DNA of 54,415 bases from Bacteroidales bacterium (GCA_017630155.1 JAGBVU010000020.1:1-54415), one strand, 5' to 3'. Shown: positions 23,516 through 34,247, counted from the stretch's first letter. A program made the numbers and translations. Notes: generated by a model not told the origin, from the letters alone.

Positions 23516-23950
23516 CTATTTCTTGCCTGTAGAACCAAATCCGCCAGCACCCCTCTCACTCTCAGAGAGCTGTTCAACCTCTACCCACTCCACTTTCTCA
23601 TAGCGTGCTATCACCATCTGGGCAATTCTCTCCCCTGGATTGATGGTAAAATCCTCTTTTGACAGATTGACCAGAATCACCTTGATCTCACCTCTGTAGT
23701 CTGCATCTATGGTGCCTGGAGAGTTGACTATGGAGATACCATGCTTCGCTGCAAGACCGCTTCTGGGCCTAATCTGCGCCTCATGCCCTTCGGGCAATTC
23801 AATATAGATCCCAGTAGGGACCAGTGCCCTCTCAAGAGAAGACAATACGATGGGTTCGTCAATAGCCGCCCTCAGATCGACCCCTGCAGAGTGAGCAGTG
23901 GCATATTCGGGTGTAGGGTAATTAGACTTGTTTACTATTTTTACTTCCAT
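23516..23950 (-). CDS. dut: dUTP diphosphatase
   Basis: This 144-residue trimeric dUTPase converts dUTP to dUMP and pyrophosphate. All five family motifs are visible: [15 protein letters not shown], a [11 protein letters not shown] block with the catalytic Asp, GERIAQMVI, and the C-terminal [10 protein letters not shown] that closes over the site. The ATG at 23950 is preferred; a longer frame upstream has no family similarity. The start overlaps the end of the flippase gene by 29 nt, indicating translational coupling. Confidence 0.96.
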   Translation of the reverse strand: MEVKIVNKSNYPTPEYATAHSAGVDLRAAIDEPIVLSSLERALVPTGIYIELPEGHEAQIRPRSGLAAKHGISIVNSPGTIDADYRGEIKVILVNLSKEDFTINPGERIAQMVIARYEKVEWVEVEQLSESERGAGGFGSTGKK

Positions 23951-25412
23951 ATCTGACAAATAAGAAATATGCTGCAATATACACAAAAATCAATACCGTT
24001 CTCATCGCAAGCTTCCAAATCAGGTTAAGTTCCCCAGGTATAAGCAGGTTCAATCCATAGAGGAGAAGGCCACCTGAGATTATCCCCAATATCCTGCACC
24101 ATTTGTAAGGTATCCTGTAATACTTGTTCCCCAGAAGGGTGCTCACTACCAGCATCACGAGATAGCTTGCAAAGTGTCCCCAGGCAGCTGCCCAATAGGA
24201 GTACTTGGCCAGGAACAATACATTGACCACAGTGGTCACCAACAATCCCGCCATCGTGATCCAGATGGCATAGGATGATTTGTCAGAGAGTTTGTACCAC
24301 ATCGAGACATTGAAGAGCATCCCGAGCATCATATATGCCAGAAGCATTATTGGCACAATCCCCATCCCCACTCTGAAATCACGTCCTACGATAAACTGGA
24401 TAATGTCGATATAGAAAATAATCCCCAGGAACACGAGCATGCAAAACGCAACAAAATACTCCATCACCTGTGCATACAACTCCTTAGAACCTTTATCACG
24501 AGCTCTCGCAAAAAAGAATGGCTCTGCTGCGAATCTGAACATCTGGACGAAGAGCGACATGATAACTGCCACCTTCACAGCAGCCTGATATATACCCAGA
24601 TCAGACCTCCACAATGTGTCATCCACATTGAAATACCTGAACAATATCCTGTCAAGAAAATCGTTGATCACACCAGGAAGCCCCGCTATCATCAATGGCA
24701 ACGAATAGAGCATCAACCCTTTCCACACCTTCCTGTCAAGCTCGAACCTCAGCTTCAATATATCGGGAACAAAGAGGAGTAGTGCCACCACGCAACTCAC
24801 GCATATAGAAAATATAGGGTACGAGAAATCGGGGGTAGCAGAGACAAACTTCAACATGAATGTATCGGGATGTGCTGCTGCAAATTTGGGGAACCACAGG
24901 AAGAGCAACACATTTGATCCCACCTCTGTAAGGATCTTGGTGGTCTTGAAAATGGCAAACTTCCACGCCTTGGTCTCAAACCTGAGCTTCGCAAAAAGTA
25001 TTGCAGTAAATGAGTCTATGGCCAGGATAAGCCCTATGTAGACATAGCAGAGGTAGTAACCAGGATAACCCATTGCCACAGAGATGGGATCACCGAAGAA
25101 TATCATCACCAGCAGGAATACCAATGAGACCGCCGATACTGATAGGAGTGCAGTGGAGAAAACCTGAGCAGGGAGAGCCCCCTCCTTGTTGGCAAATCTG
25201 AAGCATCCCGTCTCAAGTCCGAGGGTGAGCACTACCTGAAACATGGCGATATAAGCCATAAACTCTGTCAGGACACCATAATCTGCCGTAGTCAGGTAGT
25301 ATGTATACAAAGGGAGAAACAGGAAATTTATAAAGCGGGCCAAAATGGTACTGACCCCATATATGGCGGTCTCCCCCGCCAGTTTTTTCAATATTGAACT
25401 GTTTGAGCCCAT
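23922..25412 (-). CDS. Oligosaccharide flippase family membrane protein (Wzx/MOP-like)
   Basis: This 496-residue inner-membrane protein has about 14 predicted helices. The N-terminal '[20 protein letters not shown]' type start and the phenylalanine- and tyrosine-rich helices are typical of the polysaccharide biosynthesis branch of the MOP superfamily, which flips lipid-linked sugars to the periplasm. No glycan gene cluster surrounds it; instead it lies between a patatin-like gene (1-nt gap) and dut (29-nt overlap). The substrate cannot be inferred. Confidence 0.85.
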   Translation of the reverse strand: MGSNSSILKKLAGETAIYGVSTILARFINFLFLPLYTYYLTTADYGVLTEFMAYIAMFQVVLTLGLETGCFRFANKEGALPAQVFSTALLSVSAVSLVFLLVMIFFGDPISVAMGYPGYYLCYVYIGLILAIDSFTAILFAKLRFETKAWKFAIFKTTKILTEVGSNVLLFLWFPKFAAAHPDTFMLKFVSATPDFSYPIFSICVSCVVALLLFVPDILKLRFELDRKVWKGLMLYSLPLMIAGLPGVINDFLDRILFRYFNVDDTLWRSDLGIYQAAVKVAVIMSLFVQMFRFAAEPFFFARARDKGSKELYAQVMEYFVAFCMLVFLGIIFYIDIIQFIVGRDFRVGMGIVPIMLLAYMMLGMLFNVSMWYKLSDKSSYAIWITMAGLLVTTVVNVLFLAKYSYWAAAWGHFASYLVMLVVSTLLGNKYYRIPYKWCRILGIISGGLLLYGLNLLIPGELNLIWKLAMRTVLIFVYIAAYFLFVRYGSKNSKQV

Positions 25413-25413
25413 T

Positions 25414-27741
25414 TTAATTCTTCAATCCTCTGGCTTTAAATATTAGAAATCCGAGATTCAACTGCGGATAGAACTTGGTATCCGCTTTCTGGTAATATGC
25501 ACAGGAGAGAGACATCGGTCCGAGTGGAGACTGCCACACGAAGGCTGCATCACCCAAAAAGTTACCCATAGGGAACGGATCTGAAAAGTCGTACTCACCA
25601 CCACCCCTCTCGAGAATCTCCCTGTATGGTTGGAAATACCCCACCGCCACACGAAGTGACAGAGAACTTCCGAACTTGAATATGGGGGTCAGTGTTACAC
25701 CCGCATAGATCGGTGCTCTGTATCCCTCCAGAAGGAGAGTCCTGCTGTGTACGGTCGGAGTATAAGCTGGAGAGAGGAGTACAGTGGAGATATAGTCACC
25801 CATCCTTATAGGGTTTGAGAGGACAATATTGGCATTGAGGCCCAATGAGAACCATTTGGCCACATTATAGTAATTGTCCACACTCAGATCTATTACTGCA
25901 CTGTGTTTGATGCTATTGTATTTGTCTGGAAATTTGTGCTCCACCGATTGGGTGCCGGGGATGAAAACCTCCTTGCCGTAGATATACCTTATGTCAAAAT
26001 GCCTCCTCTTACCCTCTGTAGGATAGAGCCTGTAGTTCAGGGTATTCTGCTCTATCTGCACCCTTGGGGTTACATAAGAGAACTCTGTCCTGTCCTTCTC
26101 ATCATACTTGGTATAGGAGTTTGTCGGATAGTAATCGTAATGGTTGAAACCTCCACTCACCCCAATATTTATCAGCATACCATTTTGGGACGATAGTGGC
26201 ATACCCACGCTGAGTGTACCATATATTTCGGTCTCCATCACATTTCTGGCTAGCGTAGTGGAGAATATAGGGCTCTGGTTACTGGTCAGATAATCATATC
26301 TGTGGGCCACAACATCAAGTTCTACAAAACTCAGCGGGTCAAACGACATGTCCTTTCTCAGGGATAAGTCTGCCCCTATGTAGAGCTGCCCTACATTAAG
26401 GTTGAATGCCCCTCTGTAGGGGTGTTTGTCCATATCCTGGTATGACACGCCTAAATACCCCTGAAGCAGCGATGAAGATGATATGTTTCCACCTGCAGAG
26501 AGGGTGACCCCCCTCTTCTTCGATGCATCTATATTGAGTGTATAGAGTGAATCATCGGAATCAAATCTGGCTGTAGGATAAAATGTATTTACAGTCTTGG
26601 CAGCTGTCACTTTATAATATCCCCTTTTGGCCTGGCTGAATGAAAATGTATCCCTTCCACCTGTTATGGTCTCAATTATATACTCCTTCTCCAGAGAGTC
26701 AAGGTCACCGGCAATAGTCAGTTCATCAAAAATAAGGGATGGACACTTTTGTCTGAACGCAAGCCTCATACTGTCCACCTCTGCCCTGCTCCTCTCCCGC
26801 TGAATCCTTTTCTTGAGTTCCGGGATATATTCCAAAGCCTCACGGTACCCCTTCTCCATAATCTCGTCGACAGCCTGAAAATCCATCAATCCATACTGGC
26901 TGTACTCGCCACTTATGACCAACCCCTGTTCCACCGGGATATTGTAATCCGAATCGACAGAGACCATAAGCTCGATCATACCGAACGGGTCATCATCCTC
27001 GAAGGTCATTGCTTCACCCTTTACACATTTGGAACCGATAAGGTAGTCGGGATTGTGGATCTTCTGCATCAGTTCCCACGGAAAGTTATTGTAAAATCCC
27101 CCATCAAAGAGGAGGGTGGAATCCACAACGATAGGTTTGAAATATGCCGGGAATGTCATTGACGCCCTGATGGCAGACCCCAGGTCACCCGATGTGCTTA
27201 CATACTCTTTTTTATTGGCAATATCTGCAGCAACACAGAAGAATGGGACCATCAGTTTGCTGAAATCGTACTCTGCGGCGGCAGATGATGTTCCGAAAAG
27301 CTGCACCACTGCCAGGTCCATCGGATAGGGAGAGACTATACTGGTAGGGAGTGAGAGCTTGAGTCCGTCAAACCTCCCCATCTTGTCATAACTTTTGCGA
27401 AGGTTTACATTTATCATGGATGGAGTGGGATCTGTCTGGTAGAGGAATGTGGAGAAATCACGCTCCTGCTCCCCTTTGTACCACGACAAAAACCTGTCCG
27501 ACTTGATTATATAGACCATATCTTCCACAGAGAGTCCTATGGCATACATTCCACCCACAATCGCACCCATACTTGTGCCCGATATATAGTCGATGGGGAT
27601 ATTGTTCTCCTCCAACGCCTTAATTACCCCCAAATGGGAAAGCCCCTTGGCACCACCACCACTCAACACCAGACCTACAGACTGAGAAAAGATGGGAAGT
27701 GACAGCAAAAAAGTAACTATGACTATGGAAATTTTTCTCAT
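25414..27741 (-). CDS. Patatin-like phospholipase with BamA-type barrel
   Basis: This 775-residue protein has a signal peptide ending near residue 20, an N-terminal patatin domain (about 22-320), a POTRA-like region (about 330-390) and a C-terminal outer-membrane barrel. The lipase elements are intact: oxyanion loop GGGAKG (28-33), nucleophile S57 in GTSMG and D213 in the DGG motif. The layout resembles type Vd autotransporters such as PlpD or FplA, which place a lipase at the cell surface. It is the first gene of the operon with the flippase, dut and murF, behind a -7 box shared face to face with the PPIase promoter. Confidence 0.9.
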   Translation of the reverse strand: MRKISIVIVTFLLSLPIFSQSVGLVLSGGGAKGLSHLGVIKALEENNIPIDYISGTSMGAIVGGMYAIGLSVEDMVYIIKSDRFLSWYKGEQERDFSTFLYQTDPTPSMINVNLRKSYDKMGRFDGLKLSLPTSIVSPYPMDLAVVQLFGTSSAAAEYDFSKLMVPFFCVAADIANKKEYVSTSGDLGSAIRASMTFPAYFKPIVVDSTLLFDGGFYNNFPWELMQKIHNPDYLIGSKCVKGEAMTFEDDDPFGMIELMVSVDSDYNIPVEQGLVISGEYSQYGLMDFQAVDEIMEKGYREALEYIPELKKRIQRERSRAEVDSMRLAFRQKCPSLIFDELTIAGDLDSLEKEYIIETITGGRDTFSFSQAKRGYYKVTAAKTVNTFYPTARFDSDDSLYTLNIDASKKRGVTLSAGGNISSSSLLQGYLGVSYQDMDKHPYRGAFNLNVGQLYIGADLSLRKDMSFDPLSFVELDVVAHRYDYLTSNQSPIFSTTLARNVMETEIYGTLSVGMPLSSQNGMLINIGVSGGFNHYDYYPTNSYTKYDEKDRTEFSYVTPRVQIEQNTLNYRLYPTEGKRRHFDIRYIYGKEVFIPGTQSVEHKFPDKYNSIKHSAVIDLSVDNYYNVAKWFSLGLNANIVLSNPIRMGDYISTVLLSPAYTPTVHSRTLLLEGYRAPIYAGVTLTPIFKFGSSLSLRVAVGYFQPYREILERGGGEYDFSDPFPMGNFLGDAAFVWQSPLGPMSLSCAYYQKADTKFYPQLNLGFLIFKARGLKN

Positions 27742-27748
27742 TTTGCAC

Positions 27749-27771
27749 TATATTTGCAAGAGCCAAAGATA
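27749..27771. promoter_or_regulatory. Divergent -7 boxes, patatin operon / PPIase-RND operon
   Basis: Plus-strand TATATTTG (27749-27756) precedes the PPIase ATG by 37 nt. Minus-strand TATCTTTG (27771-27764) precedes the patatin ATG by 22 nt. The transcripts would diverge with overlapping 5' ends, so their initiation probably competes. Confidence 0.6.
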
Positions 27772-27793
27772 CAAAAAACATACTAAAGAAGTT

Positions 27794-28456
27794 ATGAAAA
27801 CGAGAATTATTGCACTATTGATGATCCTTCCATTCGTTATCGCATCTTGCGGCAACAACAAATCAAAAGAGGGTCAGACCAAAGAGGAAACCAAAGAACA
27901 AGTAAAAGATATGGAAACCAAACTTTCATTCGCTCCGGAGTCATTGCCAGAGGAGCCTATTTTTGAGATTATCACATCAGAAGGAACCATCACAGTTCTT
28001 CTATATAAAGACACCCCTCTACACAGGGACAATTTCGTAAAACTCGCATCTGAGAATTTCTACGACAACATCCTCTTCCACAGGGTAATCAACGGATTTA
28101 TGATCCAGGTGGGCGACCCATTGACCAAAGATCCTGCCAATGCTCCAAAATTTGGCACCGGTGGTCCTGGATACACAGTTCCTGCAGAATTCATAGCTGA
28201 GCATACCCATAAGAAAGGTGCTCTTGCTGCAGCAAGACTTGGCGATATGGCCAATCCCAAAAGGGCATCTTCAGGTTCACAGTTCTACATCGTACAGGAT
28301 GAGAGGACATGTGCACAGCTTGACGGAGCTTACACAGTATTCGGAGAGACTCTTGACGGTTTCGAGGTTATAGACAAGATCGCATCTGTCCAGACAGACC
28401 AGAGGGACAGACCTGTAAAAGACATCAAGATAATAACCATTAAGCCTGTTATCTAA
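27794..28456 (+). CDS. Cyclophilin-type peptidyl-prolyl isomerase lipoprotein
   Basis: This 220-residue protein has a signal peptide with lipobox Cys19 (IASC), a charged Lys/Glu linker (about 20-45) and a cyclophilin domain. Conserved cyclophilin elements include the NILFHRVINGFMIQVGDP block with the catalytic Arg, SSGSQFYI, and LDGAYTVFGE. It would speed proline isomerisation during folding of envelope proteins. The start is the ATG at 27794, which gives a proper signal peptide. Its stop is 1 nt before the RND adaptor ATG, so it is the first gene of the efflux operon. Confidence 0.92.
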   Translation: MKTRIIALLMILPFVIASCGNNKSKEGQTKEETKEQVKDMETKLSFAPESLPEEPIFEIITSEGTITVLLYKDTPLHRDNFVKLASENFYDNILFHRVINGFMIQVGDPLTKDPANAPKFGTGGPGYTVPAEFIAEHTHKKGALAAARLGDMANPKRASSGSQFYIVQDERTCAQLDGAYTVFGETLDGFEVIDKIASVQTDQRDRPVKDIKIITIKPVI

Positions 28457-28457
28457 A

Positions 28458-29561
28458 ATGAAAAGGATTTTGATTGGGATGATACTGATTTCATCCCTTT
28501 CTTTTGTTTCGTGCAAAAGCAAGACAGAGGCGGTACAAACACCTCCTGAATACAAAACCAGGCAGCTTGACACCACCACAGCTGTAGTATATGCTGAATA
28601 TTCAGCTGTGCTCCAGAGTGAGGCAGTGGTGGAGATACGCCCCAAAGTGAGCGGCTACCTATCCAAAATTGCCATCAATGAAGGGCAATGGGTAAACAAG
28701 GGTGCCCTCCTCTTTCAGATAGATGATGCCGACTACCAGCAGAAAGTAAACTCTGCAAAAGCTGGGATGCAATCGGCAAGAGCTGGCAGGGACAATGCCC
28801 TGTTGGAGGTTAAAAAACTGACACCACTTGTAGAAAAAGGGATCATAAGTGAGTTTGAACTTGAGACCAAGAAAGGTAACCTTGAGGCGGCAGAGGCTGC
28901 ATTGGCTCAAGCTGAAGCAGCATATGAGGATGCCAGAATCAATCTCGGCTACACCTCCATCACAGCGCCCACCTCAGGTGTCCTCAGCAGAATCGAGGTG
29001 AGGGTCGGATCATTGGTAGGCCCTTCGGGCAGTGCCCCACTCACCACCATATCTGGCGATGGTGATGTTTACGCATATTTCTCATTTGACGAGAAAAACC
29101 TTGCACCACTAAGAAGGGCAAGATACAATAGCGGCGAGCACAACCCTGCAGGAAAATCGAACATTGGTCTACTGCTGGCAGATGGCCAGGAGTACAGCCA
29201 CAAAGGGAAAATGGAGTCTGCTTCCGGCATCATAGATCGCACCACAGGTTCTATCCAGCTCAAAGTGGTATTCCCCAACCCTGACAATGAGATCCTTTCA
29301 GGAAGCAGCGGAGTAGTCAGAATTCCAGCCACATATCCCGGATGTATCACCGTTCCTCAGAACGCCACATACGAACTTCAGGACAAGATTATGATTTTTG
29401 TGGTAAACCAGGATAACTCTGTGACCAGAAAGATCATAACAGTCGAAGGTACTTCAGGGAAAGACTATGTGGTCTCTTCAGGACTTCAGAGAGGGGACAG
29501 AATCGTGATTGAGGGTGCCGACAAACTCAAGGACGGCACAGTTATTACCCCTAAAGAGTAA
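28458..29561 (+). CDS. RND efflux periplasmic adaptor (AcrA/MexA-like) lipoprotein
   Basis: This 367-residue membrane-fusion protein has a lipobox ending in Cys19 (FVSC). It shows the usual order: beta-barrel strand, lipoyl half (EIRPKVSGYLSKI), alpha hairpin (about 95-165), second lipoyl half ('INLGYTSITAPTSGVLSRI') and C-terminal barrel/membrane-proximal domains. It would link the inner-membrane pump to the outer-membrane channel encoded downstream. It lies 1 nt after the PPIase and 5 nt before the pump. Confidence 0.94.
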   Translation: MKRILIGMILISSLSFVSCKSKTEAVQTPPEYKTRQLDTTTAVVYAEYSAVLQSEAVVEIRPKVSGYLSKIAINEGQWVNKGALLFQIDDADYQQKVNSAKAGMQSARAGRDNALLEVKKLTPLVEKGIISEFELETKKGNLEAAEAALAQAEAAYEDARINLGYTSITAPTSGVLSRIEVRVGSLVGPSGSAPLTTISGDGDVYAYFSFDEKNLAPLRRARYNSGEHNPAGKSNIGLLLADGQEYSHKGKMESASGIIDRTTGSIQLKVVFPNPDNEILSGSSGVVRIPATYPGCITVPQNATYELQDKIMIFVVNQDNSVTRKIITVEGTSGKDYVVSSGLQRGDRIVIEGADKLKDGTVITPKE

Positions 29562-29566
29562 GCACA

Positions 29567-32500
29567 ATGGCAAAAAACATGTTTCTGAAACGGCCGGTAC
29601 TTTCGACGGTCATTTCTATATTGATTGTGATATTGGGTGCACTCGGACTGGTGTCACTCCCTATCACATCATACCCGGATATCGCATCACCTATGGTACA
29701 GGTGACTGCCCAATACCCTGGAGCCAACGCAGAGGTGGTCCTCAAAAGTGTGATAGCTCCACTTGAGGAGCAGATCAACGGCGTGGAGGGTATGACCTAC
29801 ATCTCCTCTTCTGCGGGCAACGACGGTAGTGCTACCATCAAAGTCTATTTCAAGCTGGGTACAAACCCCGATATGGCGGCGGTCAATGTACAGAACCGCG
29901 TATCTGCAGCATCGAGCAAACTCCCTGCAGCGGTAACATCATACGGTGTCACTACAGAGAAGATGCAGAATACCATCCTGCTGATGATGTCGGTCTATTC
30001 GGACAACCCAGATTTTGACCAGACATTTGTAGAGAACTATGTCCGTATCAATGTATATCCGGAGCTCCAGCGTGTAAACGGCGTGGGGCGTCTCAATGTA
30101 TTTGGTGCAGGCGATTACGCCATCCGCATCTGGCTGGATCCCGACAAGATGTCCCAGCTGAATCTGATGCCAAGCGACATCTCTGCAGCACTTCAGGAGC
30201 AGAACATAGAGGCTGCCCCCGGCAAATTTGGAGAAAACAGCGATGTGGCATTTGAATACACCATCAAGTACAAAGGAAAATTTACAGACCCTTCACAATA
30301 TGAGGATATAGTCTTGAAGGCGTTCCCCGATGGAAGAATCCTCAAACTCAAGGATGTGGCCAGAATCGAACTCGGTTCTTTCAATTACTCTGTCAAGAAC
30401 AGCTCTTTCGGCCACCCGAGCATCAGTATGGCTGCATACCAGATGGCAGGATCCAATGCGCAGGTGGTGGTGGAGGAACTTATCTCCACTATGGACAGGC
30501 TTGCTGAAGATTTCCCCGAAGGGATGAAATGGGTAGCCCCATACAACACCAACAAATTCCTTGATGCATCTATACATCACGTTCTGCAGACTCTGTTTGA
30601 GGCATTCATTCTGGTATTCCTGGTGGTATTTGTCTTCCTTCAGGACCTCAAATCTACCATCATCCCAAGTATATCGGCAGTTGTGGCCCTCATCGGCACA
30701 ATGTTCTGTCTGGTACTCTTCGGATTTACCATCAATATGCTCACCCTCTTCGCCCTGGTGCTGGCCATAGGTATTGTCGTCGATGACGCCATCGTGGTGG
30801 TCGAGGCTGTACACGCCAAGCTTCAGGAGGGGTACAAGAGTTCTTATGAGGCTACAGAGAGTGCGATGGGTGAAATCCAGGGGGCAATTATCTCCATTTC
30901 ATTGGTAATGTCCGCTGTATTCATCCCTGTGAGCTTTATGACAGGCTCCACAGGTGTATTCTATCAGCAGTTTGCCCTTACCCTCGCCTGCTCCGTAATA
31001 CTCTCTGCAATCAATGCACTCACCCTGAGCCCTGTGATGTGTGCCATCTTTATCAAGCCACACCACCACGAAGGTGAGGGCAAAGTCTCTTTCGGAAAGA
31101 GACTCGCCAACAGCTTCAATGCTGCATTTGACACCATGACCAACAAATACGGCAATGTTCTCTCATTGTTTGCCAGGAAGAGGATAATCCCTATCTCCAT
31201 CCTTGCTGCATTCGGCGTTATCGCTGTTGTCCTAATGAAAAACACCCCCACCGGGTTTATTCCAGGTGAAGACCAGGGCATTATGATGGTAGACCTCACA
31301 ATGCCTGCCGGAACTTCCCTTGAGAGGACAAATGAGGTGCTTTCCGAGATAGACTCCATCTGCGGCTCCCACCCTTTGATTGTCGACAGGATGGCTGTGG
31401 CAGGAAGTAGCCTTATGACCGATGCAGTAGGCAGTTCATATGGTATGCTGGTAATGTCCCTTAAAGATTGGGAAGAGAGGGAAGGTATCACCGTCAAAGA
31501 TGTTATCGGGGAGCTCAACCGGAAGGTATCCCACATCCGTGACGGCAAAATAATATTCTTCGTCCCTCCGACAGTGCCTGGCTTCGGTATATCATCAGGT
31601 TTTGAGATGCAGCTTCAGGACAAGAGTGGCGGTAGTATTGAGAAATTCTATGAGGTGCAGCAGAAATATATCCAGAAACTCACTGCCCGTCCCGAAATCC
31701 AGTATGCAACATCATCTTTCAACATCAACTTCCCCCAATACGAATTTGATGTGAATGTGGACAAATGCAAACTTGCCGGAGTGAGGGTGAGTGATGTGTT
31801 CAGCACCCTTCAGGCATACTACGGCTCATCCATTGTATCAGACTTCAACAGGTTCAACAAATATTACAGGGTTCTTATCCAGGCAGCTCCCGAAAACAGA
31901 GAGAACCTCCTCTCCATCAATGCTGTAAAAGTGAGGAACTCTTCCGGTGAAATGGTCCCCATCTCCACACTTGTGAACTTCAAGAGGGTATATGGACCGG
32001 AGCTCCTCAACAGGTACAACCTCTACACCTCTACCACTATCACAGGCTCACCCGCTGCAGGATACTCATCAGGTGATGCCATCCAGGCTATCCGTGAGGT
32101 GGCGGCAGAAGAACTCCCTACCGGATACGGCTATGACTTCTCAGGCATGACAAGGGAAGAGATCGCATCTTCGGGACAACAGGGGATAATATTCCTCCTC
32201 TGCTTCATATTTGTATTCCTTATCCTCTCTGCCCAATATGAGAGCTATATCCTCCCATGGTCAGTACTGATCTCACTGCTCATAGGTGTTGCAGGTGTAT
32301 ATATCTTCATCAACATATTCGGAATAGAGAGCAATATCTATGTTCAGGTGGCCCTTATTATGCTTATCGGACTTCTGGCTAAAAATGGTATCCTTATCGT
32401 GGAATTTGCAAAGCAGAGATATGACGCCGGAGCACCCGTAGTGGAGGCTGCCATCAGCGGAGCAAAAGCCCGCTTGAGGCCCATCCTGATGACCTCTTTT

Positions 32501-32686
32501 GCATTCATATTCGGCCTTGTACCACTCTGCACATCAAGTGGCGCTGGTGCAGTAGGAAATGTTTCCATAGGTATCGCAGCTGTAGGAGGTATGTTCATAG
32601 GGACATTGTTCGGTGTGTTCATCATCCCGATAATGTATATTTTATTCCAGAATCTGGACAGTAAACTTAGCAAGAAGAGAGCATGA
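29567..32686 (+). CDS. RND efflux pump permease (AcrB/MexB, HAE1 type)
   Basis: This 1039-residue pump has 12 transmembrane helices and two large periplasmic loops. The proton-relay Asp pair is present at D406-D407 (GIVVDDAIVVVE), and the family hallmarks 'RPVLSTVISI', 'PGANAEVV' and 'AKNGILIVEFA' are visible. It should export hydrophobic or amphiphilic compounds, using the proton gradient as a trimer with the adaptor and TolC-like channel. The downstream channel gene overlaps its stop by 4 nt (ATGA). No local regulator gene is present. Confidence 0.96.
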   Translation: MAKNMFLKRPVLSTVISILIVILGALGLVSLPITSYPDIASPMVQVTAQYPGANAEVVLKSVIAPLEEQINGVEGMTYISSSAGNDGSATIKVYFKLGTNPDMAAVNVQNRVSAASSKLPAAVTSYGVTTEKMQNTILLMMSVYSDNPDFDQTFVENYVRINVYPELQRVNGVGRLNVFGAGDYAIRIWLDPDKMSQLNLMPSDISAALQEQNIEAAPGKFGENSDVAFEYTIKYKGKFTDPSQYEDIVLKAFPDGRILKLKDVARIELGSFNYSVKNSSFGHPSISMAAYQMAGSNAQVVVEELISTMDRLAEDFPEGMKWVAPYNTNKFLDASIHHVLQTLFEAFILVFLVVFVFLQDLKSTIIPSISAVVALIGTMFCLVLFGFTINMLTLFALVLAIGIVVDDAIVVVEAVHAKLQEGYKSSYEATESAMGEIQGAIISISLVMSAVFIPVSFMTGSTGVFYQQFALTLACSVILSAINALTLSPVMCAIFIKPHHHEGEGKVSFGKRLANSFNAAFDTMTNKYGNVLSLFARKRIIPISILAAFGVIAVVLMKNTPTGFIPGEDQGIMMVDLTMPAGTSLERTNEVLSEIDSICGSHPLIVDRMAVAGSSLMTDAVGSSYGMLVMSLKDWEEREGITVKDVIGELNRKVSHIRDGKIIFFVPPTVPGFGISSGFEMQLQDKSGGSIEKFYEVQQKYIQKLTARPEIQYATSSFNINFPQYEFDVNVDKCKLAGVRVSDVFSTLQAYYGSSIVSDFNRFNKYYRVLIQAAPENRENLLSINAVKVRNSSGEMVPISTLVNFKRVYGPELLNRYNLYTSTTITGSPAAGYSSGDAIQAIREVAAEELPTGYGYDFSGMTREEIASSGQQGIIFLLCFIFVFLILSAQYESYILPWSVLISLLIGVAGVYIFINIFGIESNIYVQVALIMLIGLLAKNGILIVEFAKQRYDAGAPVVEAAISGAKARLRPILMTSFAFIFGLVPLCTSSGAGAVGNVSIGIAAVGGMFIGTLFGVFIIPIMYILFQNLDSKLSKKRA

Positions 32687-34053
32687 AAAAGATAATATTT
32701 ATAGCAGTTTCTGCCCTGTTGATGGCCTCCTGTGCCGTCAAATATCAGCAGCCCGCCATCGACACAGATGCACTCATCCGTGGGGTGGAGAGCACTGACA
32801 CCACTTTTGACATAGCAGATATCGACTGGAGAGAGTTCTACCAGGACCCCCTTCTGAGGGAGCTTATCGACTCCGCACTGCTTCACAACTTCGATATGAA
32901 AGTGGCAGTAGCCAGAATCGAACAGGCCAGTGCCTACTTCAAGCAGGGAAAATCTGCATTCTTCCCATCTCTGGGGGCAAACGCCTCTGCAGGATATACA
33001 AAACCTGATCTGGCATCTTCGCAGACACCATATTTCTCACTGGGTGCCAACCTCTCGTGGGAAATAGATATCTGGGGAAAAATCAGCAGTGTCAAGAGGG
33101 GTAAATATGAGGCACTTTTAGCTCAGGAGAGCACCAAAAATGCTGTCCGCACAAAACTGATCTCCGATATATCAAAAGCATACTACACTCTGGTAATGCT
33201 TGATACTGAGAAAAAGTTCATAGAGGAGACAATACGCAACAGGGAGGAGTACCTTGCCACCATCAAAGAGTTAAAAAAGGCGGCACAAGTTACTGAGGTG
33301 GCTGTTCTGCAGGCTGAGGCACAACTTATGGTAGCAAAGACATACCTTCCCGATATCCAGCACGCTATCTTCCAGACAGAGAACACCATATCACTACTTA
33401 TAGGGGTTCCCCCCATGGAGATAAAACGTTGCTCAGTGGAGACTCTGGAGGATATCCATTTTCCACAGGTGGAACAGACAGGTGTCCCTGCAGCATTGCT
33501 CCGCAACAGACCCGATGTTTTGGCAGCAGAGCACTCACTCAAGAGCGCACTGGAGGGCTTCAACTCTGCTAAAGCTGCAATGTACCCATCCCTCAATATC
33601 ACAGGCAATATCTCTACAGATGCAGCTCAGATATCCCAGTGGTTCGCCATGCCTGGCTCACTTCTGTATGGGGTATTCGCAGGTCTCACACAACCCATAT
33701 TTCAGGGACGCACCCTAAGGACCCAAAAGGATGTGGCATATCAGGAGTACCAGATAAGTGCAATCAACTTCCAGGAGAGTGTCCTCTCTGCCGGCACAGA
33801 GGTATCAAACCTCCTCTCAGCCCTTAAAGCGGACAAGGAGAAAGTGATATATATGACCAAACAGACCATCGCTCTCGACAAGGCCTACGAATATTCGGTA
33901 GAACTTCTGATCAATGGTTACGCCAATTACCTCGATGTATTGAGTGCACAGGAGGGTCTTTTCAACTCCAAAATAGCACTTATTATGGGGCTACAGGAGT
34001 GTATAAACGATAATATTGACCTTTACAGGGCACTTGGTGGAGGCTGGAACTAA
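32683..34053 (+). CDS. TolC/OprM-type outer-membrane efflux lipoprotein (NodT family)
   Basis: This 456-residue protein has a lipobox with Cys17 (MASC) and two OEP repeats of long coiled helices. The 'WREFYQDPLLRELIDSAL' start, 'LSWEIDIWGK' and 'LLRNRPDVLAAEH' are hallmarks of NodT-family channels. It forms the outer-membrane exit duct of the tripartite pump. Translation is coupled to the permease through the ATGA overlap, and a terminator follows. Confidence 0.95.
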   Translation: MKKIIFIAVSALLMASCAVKYQQPAIDTDALIRGVESTDTTFDIADIDWREFYQDPLLRELIDSALLHNFDMKVAVARIEQASAYFKQGKSAFFPSLGANASAGYTKPDLASSQTPYFSLGANLSWEIDIWGKISSVKRGKYEALLAQESTKNAVRTKLISDISKAYYTLVMLDTEKKFIEETIRNREEYLATIKELKKAAQVTEVAVLQAEAQLMVAKTYLPDIQHAIFQTENTISLLIGVPPMEIKRCSVETLEDIHFPQVEQTGVPAALLRNRPDVLAAEHSLKSALEGFNSAKAAMYPSLNITGNISTDAAQISQWFAMPGSLLYGVFAGLTQPIFQGRTLRTQKDVAYQEYQISAINFQESVLSAGTEVSNLLSALKADKEKVIYMTKQTIALDKAYEYSVELLINGYANYLDVLSAQEGLFNSKIALIMGLQECINDNIDLYRALGGGWN

Positions 34054-34125
34054 GTTTGGCACGGTACTTGTATAAAATTTAATCAGATAGATTTTTCATA
34101 GGTTAAGTTTTAGGTTAAAAAAAAA

Positions 34126-34160
34126 GATGGACAGCAAAAAAAGCTGTCTTTTCTTTTTTT
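34126..34160 (+). terminator. Terminator of the PPIase-RND operon
   Basis: GACAGC (34130-34135) pairs with GCTGTC (34143-34148) around an A7 loop, extended by A/T pairs, and is followed by TTTTCTTTTTTT. The stem is short but the T-tract is strong. Confidence 0.75.
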
Positions 34161-34175
34161 ATGAAAAAAAATGGC

Positions 34176-34183
34176 TACATTTG
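34176..34183 (+). promoter_or_regulatory. -7 box of rpsP-rimM
   Basis: TACATTTG matches TAnnTTTG and leaves a leader of about 60 nt. The leader contains AAGGAGG (34205-34211), which is 36 nt from the rpsP ATG and so too far to be its ribosome-binding site. Confidence 0.6.
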
Positions 34184-34247
34184 CGGGCCTTTTCTCGAGT
34201 AGATAAGGAGGTTATATTTTATAAACAACTAATAAACCTTTAACAAA

